Under the pieces are notes generated by a model that saw nothing but the letters and a program-made list of their open reading frames with translations, had not been told where the DNA came from and ran no database searches. From contig NZ_JALJXV010000003.1 of NCBI RefSeq assembly GCF_024170285.1, forward strand, positions 310,001 to 374,000: DNA of 64,000 bases, read 5' to 3'. Of the stretch, positions 30,092 to 38,758 are shown piece after piece. Within the stretch, counting starts at the first letter, position 1. Every line of letters starts with the position of its first letter. The DNA comes from Natronocella acetinitrilica (lineage in GTDB: Bacteria > Pseudomonadota > Gammaproteobacteria > Nitrococcales > Aquisalimonadaceae). The position numbers were made by a program, and so were the translations under genes.

Positions 30092-30613
30092 ATGGGCGAT
30101 GTTGGCATGGTGGCTATCATTGGTGTGGCCGGCCTGGCGTTTGCCATCAACGCACTGATCTGCCGTCGTGAATTCCTCTGGTGCGTCGGCCTGGCCACAA
30201 CGGCCGGCGCGGCAATCACCTACGCCATGGGGCTCTATATGCTGTGGTTCGATGACGGCCCCCATAACCTGGTGCGCGCAGACGACACGGGTCTCGTCAT
30301 CGGCATGATGGTGCTGATCGGCGCCTTCTGGGGCGCGGTTGCGGGGGTTTGCGTGTGGCTGATCGCAAGTATCCCTGGCTACTTCCGGAAGGGCACCCGT
30401 GCGCTCGCCGTCGCCGCGGACGAAGGCGGCCGGCGCGCCCGGGAGGACAAGGCGCGGGAGGCAAGCGCCTATGCGCAGATTGCCGATGAGATCGACAGCG
30501 GGCGGCTTGAACGCGGCACCTGGGTACAGGCCTTCGAGCGCGCAGGCGGTGACAAGGCCCGCGCCGAGGCGGAGTACATCCGGCTTCGAAAAGGTCAGAT
30601 GCTACGGCGCTGA
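30092..30613 (+). CDS. Membrane protein with C-terminal AFE/YIRLRK module, paralogue 1 of 3
   Basis: A 173-residue protein with about three membrane spans (residues 5-22, 29-50 and 70-96), then a charged linker and a cytoplasmic module of about 50 residues. The module reads YAQIADEIDSGRLERGTW followed by VQAFERAGGDKARAEAEYI and RLRKGQ. The same module closes the next two genes, while their membrane parts are not alike. This suggests one conserved interaction domain attached to different membrane sensors or anchors. Function unknown. Confidence 0.65.
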   Translation: MGDVGMVAIIGVAGLAFAINALICRREFLWCVGLATTAGAAITYAMGLYMLWFDDGPHNLVRADDTGLVIGMMVLIGAFWGAVAGVCVWLIASIPGYFRKGTRALAVAADEGGRRAREDKAREASAYAQIADEIDSGRLERGTWVQAFERAGGDKARAEAEYIRLRKGQMLRR

Positions 30614-30646
30614 GCGCCGGGATGGCGACGCCGACAGGGGGGTGAG

Positions 30647-31222
30647 ATGGAGACTCTGGCGCTTATCACCGGTGTGGCCGCGATCGGGCTTCTCATCGTC
30701 GCCTTCGCGCGGCTCGAGCGCAGAGCATCGGCCAGGCGAACCGGGGCGCTGGCAGGTGCGCTCGGCGCCTGGTGCCTCATCGCCGTCATCGCCCTTGGCA
30801 GCGGTGACCTGTCGGGCCTCCCGCTGCAGGACAGCCCCTGGTTTTTCGTGCTCGCTGTCAGCGCCGCAGGTGCCGTTGCCGGCTGGATCGTGGTCGAGAT
30901 GGCGTTCTCAAGCATGCGGGAGGTCAACGCCACGCGCGCGGTGATGCGAGACGGCGCAGCCGCGATCGGCAGATCCGCGCGCAGCACGGCGGACGCAGTG
31001 CGCGAGCGCCGCGCCGGGCGTGCCGTCAAGCAGGCGGCAGGGGAGCGCGCGCAGGCGCAGGCAGAGCGGGACCTCTATCTGCGGATCGCAAGCGAGATCG
31101 AAAATGACGAGCTCGATCGCGCCACCTGGGTGCAGGCTTTCGAGCAGGGCGAGGGCGAGAAGGGTCGCGCAGAGGCTGCCTACATCCGGCTTCGCAAGGA
31201 GCAGCTGCGACGGGAGTGCTAG
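30647..31222 (+). CDS. Membrane protein with C-terminal AFE/YIRLRK module, paralogue 2 of 3
   Basis: A 191-residue protein 33 bp downstream of the first paralogue, with ATG after GGGGGGTGAG. Two to three hydrophobic segments (residues 2-21, 33-52 and 65-88) precede a basic coiled region (RSARSTADAVRERRAGRAV). It ends in the shared module: YLRIASEIENDELDRATW, VQAFEQGEGEKGRAEAAY and IRLRKEQLR. The linker is longer than in its neighbours. Probably co-transcribed with paralogue 1. Confidence 0.65.
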   Translation: METLALITGVAAIGLLIVAFARLERRASARRTGALAGALGAWCLIAVIALGSGDLSGLPLQDSPWFFVLAVSAAGAVAGWIVVEMAFSSMREVNATRAVMRDGAAAIGRSARSTADAVRERRAGRAVKQAAGERAQAQAERDLYLRIASEIENDELDRATWVQAFEQGEGEKGRAEAAYIRLRKEQLRREC

Positions 31223-31378
31223 CCGCACCGGGGCGAGTCACCAGGAGGGCAGGCCATGCGGTTTCTCCCCGGAGGGGCCCCCGGATGGCGAAGGCCATGC
31301 CGGCCCTGTGCCGCGGGCGCTTCGGTTTCCTCCCCGCATGCGGTAGGCTTCTGAAAAAAGGGTGGGGCAGGGCGAACA

Positions 31379-31912
31379 ATGGATGATCCGGCAGGCTTTG
31401 GCTTTACGGTGCTCATGCTGGGACTCGGCTGTCTCTCGATGATCGCCAAGTTACTGGAAGGCCCCTACACCTTCTTTGACTCGACCACCAAGGCCGCCTT
31501 TGCCGCTGTGCTTGGCAACTGGTCCTATTTCTTTTACTTCGTGTCACCAGGCGAGGCGCTCAACCCAGGCGCAGACGGCGCGCTCGACTGGTTCGAGGCA
31601 GCGGGGATCACCCTGGTGGCAGCGCTCTCAGGCTTTACCCTTGGATTCGCCGTCTGGCTCGTTGCGAGCGTGCCCCGGTGGCTTCGGGGCGGGGCCCAGG
31701 CGATCGCCGTTGTCGCCGACGAGGGTGAGCGCCGGCAGCACGAGCGGGCGGTGCAGGAGCGCGATGCCTATGCCCGGATCGCCGATGAGATCGACAGCGG
31801 GCGGCTCGATCGCGGCACCTGGGTCAAGGCCTTCGAGCGCGCCAAGGGTGATCGCCAGCGGGCCGAGGCCGAGTACATCCGCCTTCGCAAGCGCGCCATG
31901 ACAGGGCGCTAG
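31379..31912 (+). CDS. Membrane protein with C-terminal AFE/YIRLRK module, paralogue 3 of 3
   Basis: A 177-residue protein with three predicted membrane segments (residues 7-25, 45-60 and 75-99), an acidic linker and the shared module (YARIADEIDSGRLDRGTW, VKAFERAKGDRQRAEAEY, IRLRKRAM). It is closest to paralogue 1 in the module and in the linker (AIAVVADEG versus ALAVAADEG). A 156-bp gap separates it from paralogue 2. A TAGGCT box about 35 bp upstream could be its own -10. Confidence 0.65.
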   Translation: MDDPAGFGFTVLMLGLGCLSMIAKLLEGPYTFFDSTTKAAFAAVLGNWSYFFYFVSPGEALNPGADGALDWFEAAGITLVAALSGFTLGFAVWLVASVPRWLRGGAQAIAVVADEGERRQHERAVQERDAYARIADEIDSGRLDRGTWVKAFERAKGDRQRAEAEYIRLRKRAMTGR

Positions 31913-32018
31913 GTGTGGAGTCTCAATAGGTTGTCCCCGGAAAGGCTCCAGAAAAAACGGGCGCCGCGGCCGCTAGGCTGCCGTGCGGCGGCGGCCAAGT
32001 CGATCGCGAGCCGCACCC

Positions 32019-34097
32019 CTAGAACGGAACGAAATCAGGCTCCACAGCTTCCACGTCCAGGGGCTCGCAAATGAAGCGATCGGCTCTCGGAGGCAAGCCC
32101 GCAAGCTCCGTTTCGTATTGCACAAGCGCCTCTCGAAGGCGCGGCGGGATCGTCGAGCCGAACCTCGAGAGAAGCTCCTCGACGGGGGCGCCCATCATGT
32201 CGTGCAGTCCGAGTTGTGGCAGGTCCCTGGGCGCCTCCATGCCTCTTCGCACCAGGGTGTGGCGCGCCGCAAAGCCCTCCTCCCTGCAGAGATTGGCGAC
32301 GAACCTCCGGGCAAGGGCAGCTGACGGTGCGCTGACCGCACTGTTCCCGTCGCCAAAGTGCTGATCGATCTTCACGGGGTGCCCACGCAGATTGACGCCG
32401 AGCGTCGAGCATTCATCACCTGGACCGCTCACCCGAAAGACCCGATACCGCCCGGCATAGCAGGCCGCGGCGAAGGAGCCGACACAGTGGTTCATGCGGA
32501 TACCTTCCTCGGCGAGTGACAGGGGGTCCGTGATTTCCTCGATCCGAACGCATGCGCCACCCTCCCGGAGATCGTATGCGGCCTCGGCGGCAAGCCTGGG
32601 CCATTCCGACGCCACCGTCTCCGTGCCCGACCACTGCGCGACCACGTCGCGTTGCGCGACACGAAGCCGGGTGTGGAAGGCGCGCGCACGCTTCATCCAA
32701 CCGGTCAGGCTGATCGGGCTCGGCGGACCCTCCGGATGGTCGGGGCGGACAGGGGGCAGCCGGTCGACGATGATGTTGAGCGCATCCCAGTAGTCGCGGA
32801 CATAGGCCGTGTAGCCCTCTTCAGCCGGCAGCCCCAGGAGGCGCCTTGAAAGCCGGTCGATCTCCCCCCAGGGGCGGTCCAGCAACGTACCAGGGGTGCG
32901 AGGCGGCAGCAGTGACGCGCTGTACGGGCACTCAATGAGGGGCTGGTCGAATTCCCCATCCCCGTCGTCAGAGGGGGTTGCGTCATCGATAACGCTCGAA
33001 ACGAATCTCAGCAGTGCTGTTCTGCCAGCGTCATCAAGCGAGGGGTCAAAGAGGATGTGTGCCTGGATCTGGGCGACCCCATCCAGGTAGCCTGGATTTT
33101 CGCCAAGCAGTTCACTTCCGACTCCCGAGTCATCCCTTGCCAGGCGCTCAATGAATCCAGCTGGAGCACAAAGGGGCTTCGCAAGCGGGGCAAGCGGTTG
33201 GGCGGCGCCGCGCTCGATCCGCTCGAGAACCTCGCCGGCCGCGCCCAGAAGGGGGGACCATGCGTAGAGGGGATCATCGTTGCTCGACAGATATGCGTCG
33301 TCCCAGCACATGCCCGGATAACTCGCAACCGCCTGCAGGCGGTTGCGCTGCGACACCCTGTCTGGTGCAGACTGGAGGTAGACGAGCGTCGTCGTCGACA
33401 TGGCCTGAAGCGCGACCGCGTCAGCGAGGCCGAGCCCGTCACGGGCGCCGATGACCCGGGACTGAAGGGCCTCATGCAGGGGTGCAGCCCGAGTGTTGAT
33501 GGCTGACGCAAGCGCCTCGCCGATTGAGGGGAAAGCCCAATCGCCGGAGCCCATCCGGCGCCAACTGCAACCGAGGTCACCCTGGGGTATGAAGAGAGAT
33601 GTCGGCAGGAAGCCCCCGCCGTCGGGCAAGTGCTGGAGCACCTTGCCCTGATCCGCGTGGCATACGCTCGCGAAGAAGTCACTGGCGCGGAGGTACGTGG
33701 CGAGCGCATCGCTCGTGCGCCCCGAGTCGAAGTCGGTACGCAGGATGGCGTGAAGAAGCCCGTGGCGCGCATCGCGATCCTGCTCGGGGGCGCTCACCAC
33801 GTAAGCCGAGAGATCGAATCCAGGGTCCCCCAGCAGCAGGCGAATGCGAAGAAGGCCGAGGTGATTGGTGCCGCCGCCCTCGGCGAGCCCGATCGGCACG
33901 CAGCAGGAAAACCCCTCAAGTCGCCCGCCGTCCTCACGATCCACTACTTCCGTGCGAATCGCGTCGGTCGCGGCGAGGTACAGCGCGACGATGTCGCGGC
34001 GAAGTGCTGCGCGCGGTGCGAGCGCGAGCGCGCCATCGGATGGTGCATCGATCAGCGATGCGGCGCGCTCAAGGTAGGCGGATGGTTTTCTCGACAT
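32019..34097 (-). CDS. PcfJ-like protein, copy 1
   Basis: A 692-residue protein from the ATG at 34097. The diagnostic part is near residues 560-600: LSLAEEGIRMNHCVGSFAAA, then YAGRYRVFRVSG and KIDQHFGDGN, the NHCVGS signature of the PcfJ family named from enterococcal conjugative plasmid pCF10. The N-terminal 500 residues are not recognised but are shared in outline with the second copy at 53,889. Function unknown. Its codon use seems less GC-biased than its neighbours. It is the second gene of an operon with the 341-residue protein upstream (32-bp gap, GGAGAG ribosome site). Confidence 0.75.
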   Translation of the reverse strand: MSRKPSAYLERAASLIDAPSDGALALAPRAALRRDIVALYLAATDAIRTEVVDREDGGRLEGFSCCVPIGLAEGGGTNHLGLLRIRLLLGDPGFDLSAYVVSAPEQDRDARHGLLHAILRTDFDSGRTSDALATYLRASDFFASVCHADQGKVLQHLPDGGGFLPTSLFIPQGDLGCSWRRMGSGDWAFPSIGEALASAINTRAAPLHEALQSRVIGARDGLGLADAVALQAMSTTTLVYLQSAPDRVSQRNRLQAVASYPGMCWDDAYLSSNDDPLYAWSPLLGAAGEVLERIERGAAQPLAPLAKPLCAPAGFIERLARDDSGVGSELLGENPGYLDGVAQIQAHILFDPSLDDAGRTALLRFVSSVIDDATPSDDGDGEFDQPLIECPYSASLLPPRTPGTLLDRPWGEIDRLSRRLLGLPAEEGYTAYVRDYWDALNIIVDRLPPVRPDHPEGPPSPISLTGWMKRARAFHTRLRVAQRDVVAQWSGTETVASEWPRLAAEAAYDLREGGACVRIEEITDPLSLAEEGIRMNHCVGSFAAACYAGRYRVFRVSGPGDECSTLGVNLRGHPVKIDQHFGDGNSAVSAPSAALARRFVANLCREEGFAARHTLVRRGMEAPRDLPQLGLHDMMGAPVEELLSRFGSTIPPRLREALVQYETELAGLPPRADRFICEPLDVEAVEPDFVPF

Positions 34098-34129
34098 GAC
34101 AGGCTCTCCGTGCCCCTGCAAGTGTCCGC

Positions 34130-35155
34130 TCAGAGTGAGAGCGAGGCGGCTTCGGGCTTGCGCGCGGCCGCTGCCCCGTGCACATGAAAGGCCACCGAGG
34201 CCTGGAGATCGGGTCTCTGATCCAGCCCCTCCCAGCTGGTTGGAATCGCGATCGCGACCGCGTTGCCCATGGCATCTTCGGGAATCACCCCATGGCCCAT
34301 CGCGGCGAGGATCGCATCGCCGCCAAATCGCTCAAGCGCTGCGGCGCGCTCGACACAGACCGCACTCACCCCATCATCCGGGTAGCCGTAGAGACGGTTC
34401 TGGAGATAGCCCATGTGCCGTCCATTGAGCCCCTCGATGGCGCGGCGAAAGGCGCGCGCATGAGTGGCCGCACAGACCGGGATGCTGTCGCTGAAAAGCG
34501 TGCAGACATCCATGTTGCCAAGGCTCCCCGGGCGCGCCTCATCAGCCCAGTTGGCATAGAGACTGCCGGCAAGTGCGATCGCCGCACCGCGCTCGAAGGC
34601 CGCCTGCGCAGGCGCGATCTCACAGGCGTCACGGGCGAGCTCGCGCGCCGCACCGCGGGCGAGCAGATCAAGGCTTGTCTCAATCTCACCGGCCCGGCGC
34701 ATGGCGCCAACCCCGCCGAGGAAGTGCTGATCGCTAACCAGCGGGCGCAGCGCGCCATCGGCGCGCAGATGCGGCACGTTGAGCGCAAAGCCGTAGCCAG
34801 GCGTCTGCCACACGCCAATCGAAAGCCCCACCTGGCCGAGCCCCGAGAGCCCGTGGGTATCAAGGCGCACGCACGAGGCGAGGCGCTCGCGCAGCGCCTG
34901 CGGCAGCGCATTGATCACCCCGACGCCTGCGACAATGGGCCTCTCCGAGGTGATGGTCGGCATGAAGTCCTGGCCAAGCCGCCGCGCCTCGCGGTAGAGC
35001 TCCTCGGCGAAACACCCGGGCCCGAGCACGCTCTCGATCTGGAAGTCCTCGACCAGCTCGAAGCTGTGCGACGCACTCTCCAAGTCGCTTCGGCCACCAA
35101 AGGCCTCCGCCCGCACCCACACCCGTGCCGGATGATACCAGCGTCCCTGACGCAT
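34130..35155 (-). CDS. Hypothetical protein (341 aa), operon with PcfJ-like copy 1
   Basis: An unrecognised 341-residue soluble protein with ATG at 35155. It has several Gly-rich turns (VAGVGVINALPQALRERL, GLSGLGQVGLSIGVWQTPGY) and a cysteine-bearing acidic middle (ARDACEIAPAQAAFERG). The C-terminal AVAIAIPTSWEGLDQRPDL block may be a strand-turn-strand. It directly precedes the PcfJ-like gene on the same strand, implying a shared transcript and possibly a shared task. No motif for catalysis or DNA binding was identified. Confidence 0.5.
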   Translation of the reverse strand: MRQGRWYHPARVWVRAEAFGGRSDLESASHSFELVEDFQIESVLGPGCFAEELYREARRLGQDFMPTITSERPIVAGVGVINALPQALRERLASCVRLDTHGLSGLGQVGLSIGVWQTPGYGFALNVPHLRADGALRPLVSDQHFLGGVGAMRRAGEIETSLDLLARGAARELARDACEIAPAQAAFERGAAIALAGSLYANWADEARPGSLGNMDVCTLFSDSIPVCAATHARAFRRAIEGLNGRHMGYLQNRLYGYPDDGVSAVCVERAAALERFGGDAILAAMGHGVIPEDAMGNAVAIAIPTSWEGLDQRPDLQASVAFHVHGAAAARKPEAASLSL

Positions 35156-35205
35156 GCCCGCCCCCTTCCATGATCTGCGTAACTGTTTCCTTATTTTAAC
35201 ACTTT

Positions 35206-35598
35206 TTAAATAAATGGATCGGTTGCGGGATCCTCGGCATCCGCCAGAAAATCTCCCAGGGGCGCGAGTGGTGGCGCGAAGAGCGCGTAGCGCTGCCCCT
35301 GCCAGGTAAAAAGGGCATGGGGTGCGCTGCCAAGGAGCGCGAGCGCGGCATCAAGCCGGGGCTGGAGTGTCGGGTCGAGGGCGATCCGGCCGTCCTCGCC
35401 AGGCGCCACCGCAATGCCCTCGAGACAGAGCAGCCGCTCTGGCGTGCCGCGCGCCGACAAGGTGAGCGAGCCGAGGATGCGGGTGTGCGCCATCCCCGGG
35501 CGTCCGGCGGGGCGAAACCGGCAGTCCTCGCCGGTGAGCGCGGTGAGCGCCCCATCGGGGATGGCGATCGAGAAGGCGTCGTGGGTGAGCTGCTGCAT
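35206..35598 (-). CDS. Hypothetical protein (130 aa)
   Basis: An unrecognised 130-residue protein from the ATG at 35598 after an ideal GGAGGATCTCGC. It looks beta-rich (FSIAIPDGALTALTGEDC, RILGSLTLSARGTPERL) with an acidic C-terminus (DFLADAEDPATDPFI). It may be cytoplasmic. The 35,170-35,205 stretch downstream is AT-rich and probably carries the promoter of the 34,130 operon. Confidence 0.55.
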   Translation of the reverse strand: MQQLTHDAFSIAIPDGALTALTGEDCRFRPAGRPGMAHTRILGSLTLSARGTPERLLCLEGIAVAPGEDGRIALDPTLQPRLDAALALLGSAPHALFTWQGQRYALFAPPLAPLGDFLADAEDPATDPFI

Positions 35599-35654
35599 GC
35601 GAGATCCTCCGGCGGTTGATGAAGGCGGGGCGACAGGCAGATCCGCTGCCCTGG

Positions 35655-36086
35655 CTAGCGGCGCGGCCACTCGGCAAGCCGCGGGCCGGCGGTCGCACGG
35701 ATCAGGGCATCGAGCTCCAGGGTGCGCAGGGTGGCGCGCAGGGCGCCATGCTGGCGGGCCGATGCCTCGCCGTCATCCTCGGGGATGCGGCCTGCGCGGA
35801 AGTCGAGCGACTCAAGATCAAGCAGCAGCACCCGCTCGCGCTCGATATCCGCCTCGGCCTCCTCGAAGCGGATCTGCACCTGTTCGACCCACTCCAGGCG
35901 GATGTCGGCGAAATCGGCAAGATACCGGCAGATCGCCGCATGCCCGGCGTCATCCAGCGCGAGCGCCTCAACCCCGCAATCCAGGTAGCCGACCACGGCA
36001 AAGGCGCGCAGCCCACTCGGGCGCTCGAGCGCAACACGGTTGCCAAGGCGGACAAAGGCGGGCAGCAGCTCGGTGATCGCAGGCAT
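35655..36086 (-). CDS. Hypothetical acidic protein (143 aa)
   Basis: An unrecognised 143-residue protein, ATG at 36086 after TGGAGGCC. It has an N-terminal mixed domain (VVGYLDCGVEALALDDAG) and a central very acidic helix (EEAEADIERERVLLLDLESL). The C-terminus is a basic helix (LRATLRTLELDALIRATAG). It lies 56 bp upstream of the preceding hypothetical gene on the same strand and may be its operon partner. Confidence 0.5.
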   Translation of the reverse strand: MPAITELLPAFVRLGNRVALERPSGLRAFAVVGYLDCGVEALALDDAGHAAICRYLADFADIRLEWVEQVQIRFEEAEADIERERVLLLDLESLDFRAGRIPEDDGEASARQHGALRATLRTLELDALIRATAGPRLAEWPRR

Positions 36087-36212
36087 GAAGGCCTCCAGGC
36101 ATCAGGTGCGACGAGGATAGCGGCGCTGCGGCCCCTGTCAAGGCAGCCCTGGCCAGCGGGGCATGCGCAGAGCGCACCGCAGGGAGCCCCGGGGCTGCCC
36201 GGCAAGGAAAAG

Positions 36213-36350
36213 CTGCAAGCACGGGCGAGTCAGGACAGGAATAACTGCCAGTACTGCCGGCGCGATCGGGAATAACTGCAAGTACTGCAGGCAAAAAGCC
36301 GAAAAGCTGCAAGTGCTGTCGCCGGCACCAGAAATTCCTGCAAGTGGTGA
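36213..36350 (+). repeat. Five tandem 31-bp iterons upstream of the cellulose operon
   Basis: The core CTGCAAG (once CTGCCAG) begins at 36213, 36245, 36276, 36307 and 36338, giving steps of 32, 31, 31 and 31 bp. The three central units are longest, with AACTGCAAGTACTGC-like cores that are nearly palindromic (CTGCA, AGTA, CTGCAG). A period that is not a multiple of three excludes a coding repeat. The 480-bp gap between the 35,655 gene and bcsA is otherwise non-coding. Possible roles are regulator binding ahead of the cellulose promoter or a replication-type iteron array. Confidence 0.75.
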
Positions 36351-36422
36351 TGCGCGACCCGGCGGGGCTGACAAGGCTGCGGGCGCTCGCGCAGGCTGTC
36401 GGCTTGCGGGCCGCCTACCAGG

Positions 36423-36451
36423 TTGATTTAATTGAATGCTTAATATATAGT
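36423..36451 (+). promoter_or_regulatory. Sigma70 promoter of the cellulose operon
   Basis: TTGATT (36423-36428) and TATAGT (36446-36451) have a 17-nt spacer. It lies 115 bp upstream of bcsA, leaving a leader of about 110 nt, and 80 bp downstream of the iteron array. Confidence 0.65.
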
Positions 36452-36566
36452 CCGAAGCAGTTGTGGCAAGCCGTTGCGGCCTGCCACTGTCATGATCGCG
36501 GGCCAATCCCGCAGGAGAGGGCCGCGTGGCGGACAACTTGACCAGGGGCTGTGAGCAGGGGCAGAC

Positions 36567-38756
36567 ATGCGCCTTTTGAGCCGTGCGCTGATCGCACTCG
36601 GGGCGCTCGTGCTTGCCGGCGTGCTGGCACTCTTCATGGCGCAGCCGCTCTCGCTTGCCGCGCAGTCGGTCTTCGCTGCAAGCGCCCTTGGCGTGGTCGG
36701 CGTCCTCTACCTGGTGCGCCCGCGCGGCTTTCTGCGCGTGGTGATGCTGCTGGTGGTGACCCTGGTGGTCGGGCGCTACCTGGTCTGGCGCACCACCCAC
36801 ACCCTGCCCCCGTCCGAGGATCCGCTGGCACTCGCTCTCGGCCTCACGCTCTATCTTGCCGAGGCCTACACCATCCTCATGCTGGCGCTGAACTTCTTCG
36901 TCATCTCTGACCCCATCCGGCGCAAGACCCCGGCGCTGCCCGAGCGCTGCGCGGACTGGCCGAGTGTGGATGTCTACATCCCGACCTACAACGAGAGCCC
37001 CGAGCTTGTCAGTCACACGCTGCGCGCGGCGGCAGCCCTCGATTACCCTGCCGAGAAGCTCCGCGTGTACCTGCTCGATGACGGCGGCACGACGCAGAAG
37101 CTCACGGATGCCGACCCCGCGCGCGCCGAGCAGGCCGCCGAGCGCGCCCGGGCGCTTCGGGCACTGTGCGCGCGCACCGGCGCCACCTACCTGAGTCGCG
37201 AGCGCAACACCCAGGCGAAGGCGGGCAACCTGAACGCTGCCTTTATGCACACGACAGGCGATCTGATCGCGGTGTTCGACTGCGACCACGTGCCGACCCG
37301 GGAGTTTCTGCTGAAGACCGTGGGGCATTTCGTGCGTGACCCGAAATGCTTCCTGGTGCAGACCCCGCACGCCTTCATCACCCCCGATCCGCTGGAGCGA
37401 AACCTCGGCCTCGCCGGGAGATCGCCCGGGGAGAACGAGATGTTCTACTCGCTGGTGCAAAACGGACTGGATCGCTGGGGGGCGAGCTTTTTCTGCGGCT
37501 CGGCGGCGGTGCTCTCGCGCGCGGCGCTGAACGACAGCGGCGGCTTTTGCGGCAAGTCGGTGACCGAGGACGCGGAGACCGCGATCACGCTCCACGCCCG
37601 GGGCTGGCGCTCGTGCTATGTCGATGAGCCGCTCATCACCGGGCTGCAGCCGGAGACCTTCTCTGGCTTTGTCGGCCAGCGCTCGCGCTGGCTGCAGGGC
37701 ATGATCCAGATCTTCATCTACAAAAACCCGATTCTCACCCGGGGGCTCACCTTCGCGCAGCGCCTCTGCTATCTCGCGATCCAGCTCTACTGGCTCTTCC
37801 CGCTGCCGCGCCTGGTGTTCTTCGCCGCGCCGCTGGTCTTCCTCTTCTTCGGCGTGTCGATCTACATGGCCTCGATCGAGGAGTTCATCGCCTACGCGCT
37901 GCCCTACCTGGTGGCGGTGATCACGCTCGCCCACGCAAGCTACGGCCACCTGCGCAGGCCGTTTATCTCCGATCTCTACGAGGCGGTGCAGTCGGTCTAC
38001 CTGCTGCGCGCGCTCGGCGGCGTGCTGCTCCGGCCCTGGGCGCCGCACTTCAACGTCACCGACAAGGGCGAGACGCTCGCGCGCGATGACCTCTCGCCGC
38101 TCATCCGCACCTTCGTCGTGCTGCCCGTGCTGCTGATCGGCGGCATGGTCGCGGCACTGATCAGCGCCATCACCAACCCCGACACCGCACCGGTGCTGCT
38201 CCTCGTCTGCGCCTTCAATGCCTTCAACCTGGTGCTCGCCCTGGCAGCGCTTGGGGTGATGTGCGAGCGCCGCCAGCGCCGCCGCTACCCGCGCCTGCCG
38301 GTTGCCATCGCCGTTCGCGCGAGACTCGATGGCCGCACACTCGACGCCGAGGTGCGCGACATCTCGGTGACCGGCGTCAACCTGGTGGTGGATGAGGAGA
38401 TCGCGCGGGTGGGCGAGAGCCACGTGCAGATCGAGATCAATGAGGCGAGCGTGCCGGTGCGCCTGATCGATCGCACCCCGGTGCGCGGCGGCACACGGCT
38501 TCGCGGCGAGGTGGATACCGATTGCGAGCGCGAGCTCGCCGCCTGGTCCTCGCTCATGTATGGCAGCAACACCCACATCAAGCGCTATCTCGACAGCAAG
38601 CGCCGCTACCGCAGTGCCTTCATCGGCACGCTCCAGTTCCTGGGCCTCGCCCTGACCGGGCTCTACGCGCTGCTGCGCGTGCTCACCCTGCGCGGGCTCG
38701 AGGAGCGCCGCCGGGAGCGCGCCACACGGCGCTCGCCACAGACGGAGACCCTCTGA
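36567..38756 (+). CDS. bcsA: Cellulose synthase catalytic subunit BcsA
   Basis: A 729-residue inner-membrane family-2 glycosyltransferase that polymerises UDP-glucose into beta-1,4-glucan and exports it. It has N-terminal membrane spans (to about residue 115). GT2 motifs are DDG (171-173), FDCDH (237-241), TED (333-335) and QRSRW (371-375), with the gating loop FNVTDK (495-500). A C-terminal PilZ domain has RRRYPR (571-576) and DISVTG (598-603), so activity should require c-di-GMP. All catalytic residues are intact. The first gene of a four-gene operon; bcsB follows after 2 bp. The ATG at 36567 is preceded by AGGGGC. Confidence 0.95.
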   Translation: MRLLSRALIALGALVLAGVLALFMAQPLSLAAQSVFAASALGVVGVLYLVRPRGFLRVVMLLVVTLVVGRYLVWRTTHTLPPSEDPLALALGLTLYLAEAYTILMLALNFFVISDPIRRKTPALPERCADWPSVDVYIPTYNESPELVSHTLRAAAALDYPAEKLRVYLLDDGGTTQKLTDADPARAEQAAERARALRALCARTGATYLSRERNTQAKAGNLNAAFMHTTGDLIAVFDCDHVPTREFLLKTVGHFVRDPKCFLVQTPHAFITPDPLERNLGLAGRSPGENEMFYSLVQNGLDRWGASFFCGSAAVLSRAALNDSGGFCGKSVTEDAETAITLHARGWRSCYVDEPLITGLQPETFSGFVGQRSRWLQGMIQIFIYKNPILTRGLTFAQRLCYLAIQLYWLFPLPRLVFFAAPLVFLFFGVSIYMASIEEFIAYALPYLVAVITLAHASYGHLRRPFISDLYEAVQSVYLLRALGGVLLRPWAPHFNVTDKGETLARDDLSPLIRTFVVLPVLLIGGMVAALISAITNPDTAPVLLLVCAFNAFNLVLALAALGVMCERRQRRRYPRLPVAIAVRARLDGRTLDAEVRDISVTGVNLVVDEEIARVGESHVQIEINEASVPVRLIDRTPVRGGTRLRGEVDTDCERELAAWSSLMYGSNTHIKRYLDSKRRYRSAFIGTLQFLGLALTGLYALLRVLTLRGLEERRRERATRRSPQTETL

Positions 38757-38758
38757 TC

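Noticed and set aside
31256-31354. A 32-codon frame (MRFLPGGAPGWRRPCRPC...) with AGGAGGG upstream
   Set aside because: The ribosome site is good, but the peptide is Pro/Arg/Cys-rich low complexity in a GC-rich gap and overlaps the likely promoter of the next gene.
36213-36350. CRISPR-like reading of the 31-bp repeats
   Set aside because: Units are contiguous with no unique spacers, copies are imperfect, and no cas genes are present.
36138-38576. An 812-codon frame on the minus strand opposite bcsA
   Set aside because: Antisense shadow of bcsA, which has all cellulose synthase motifs.
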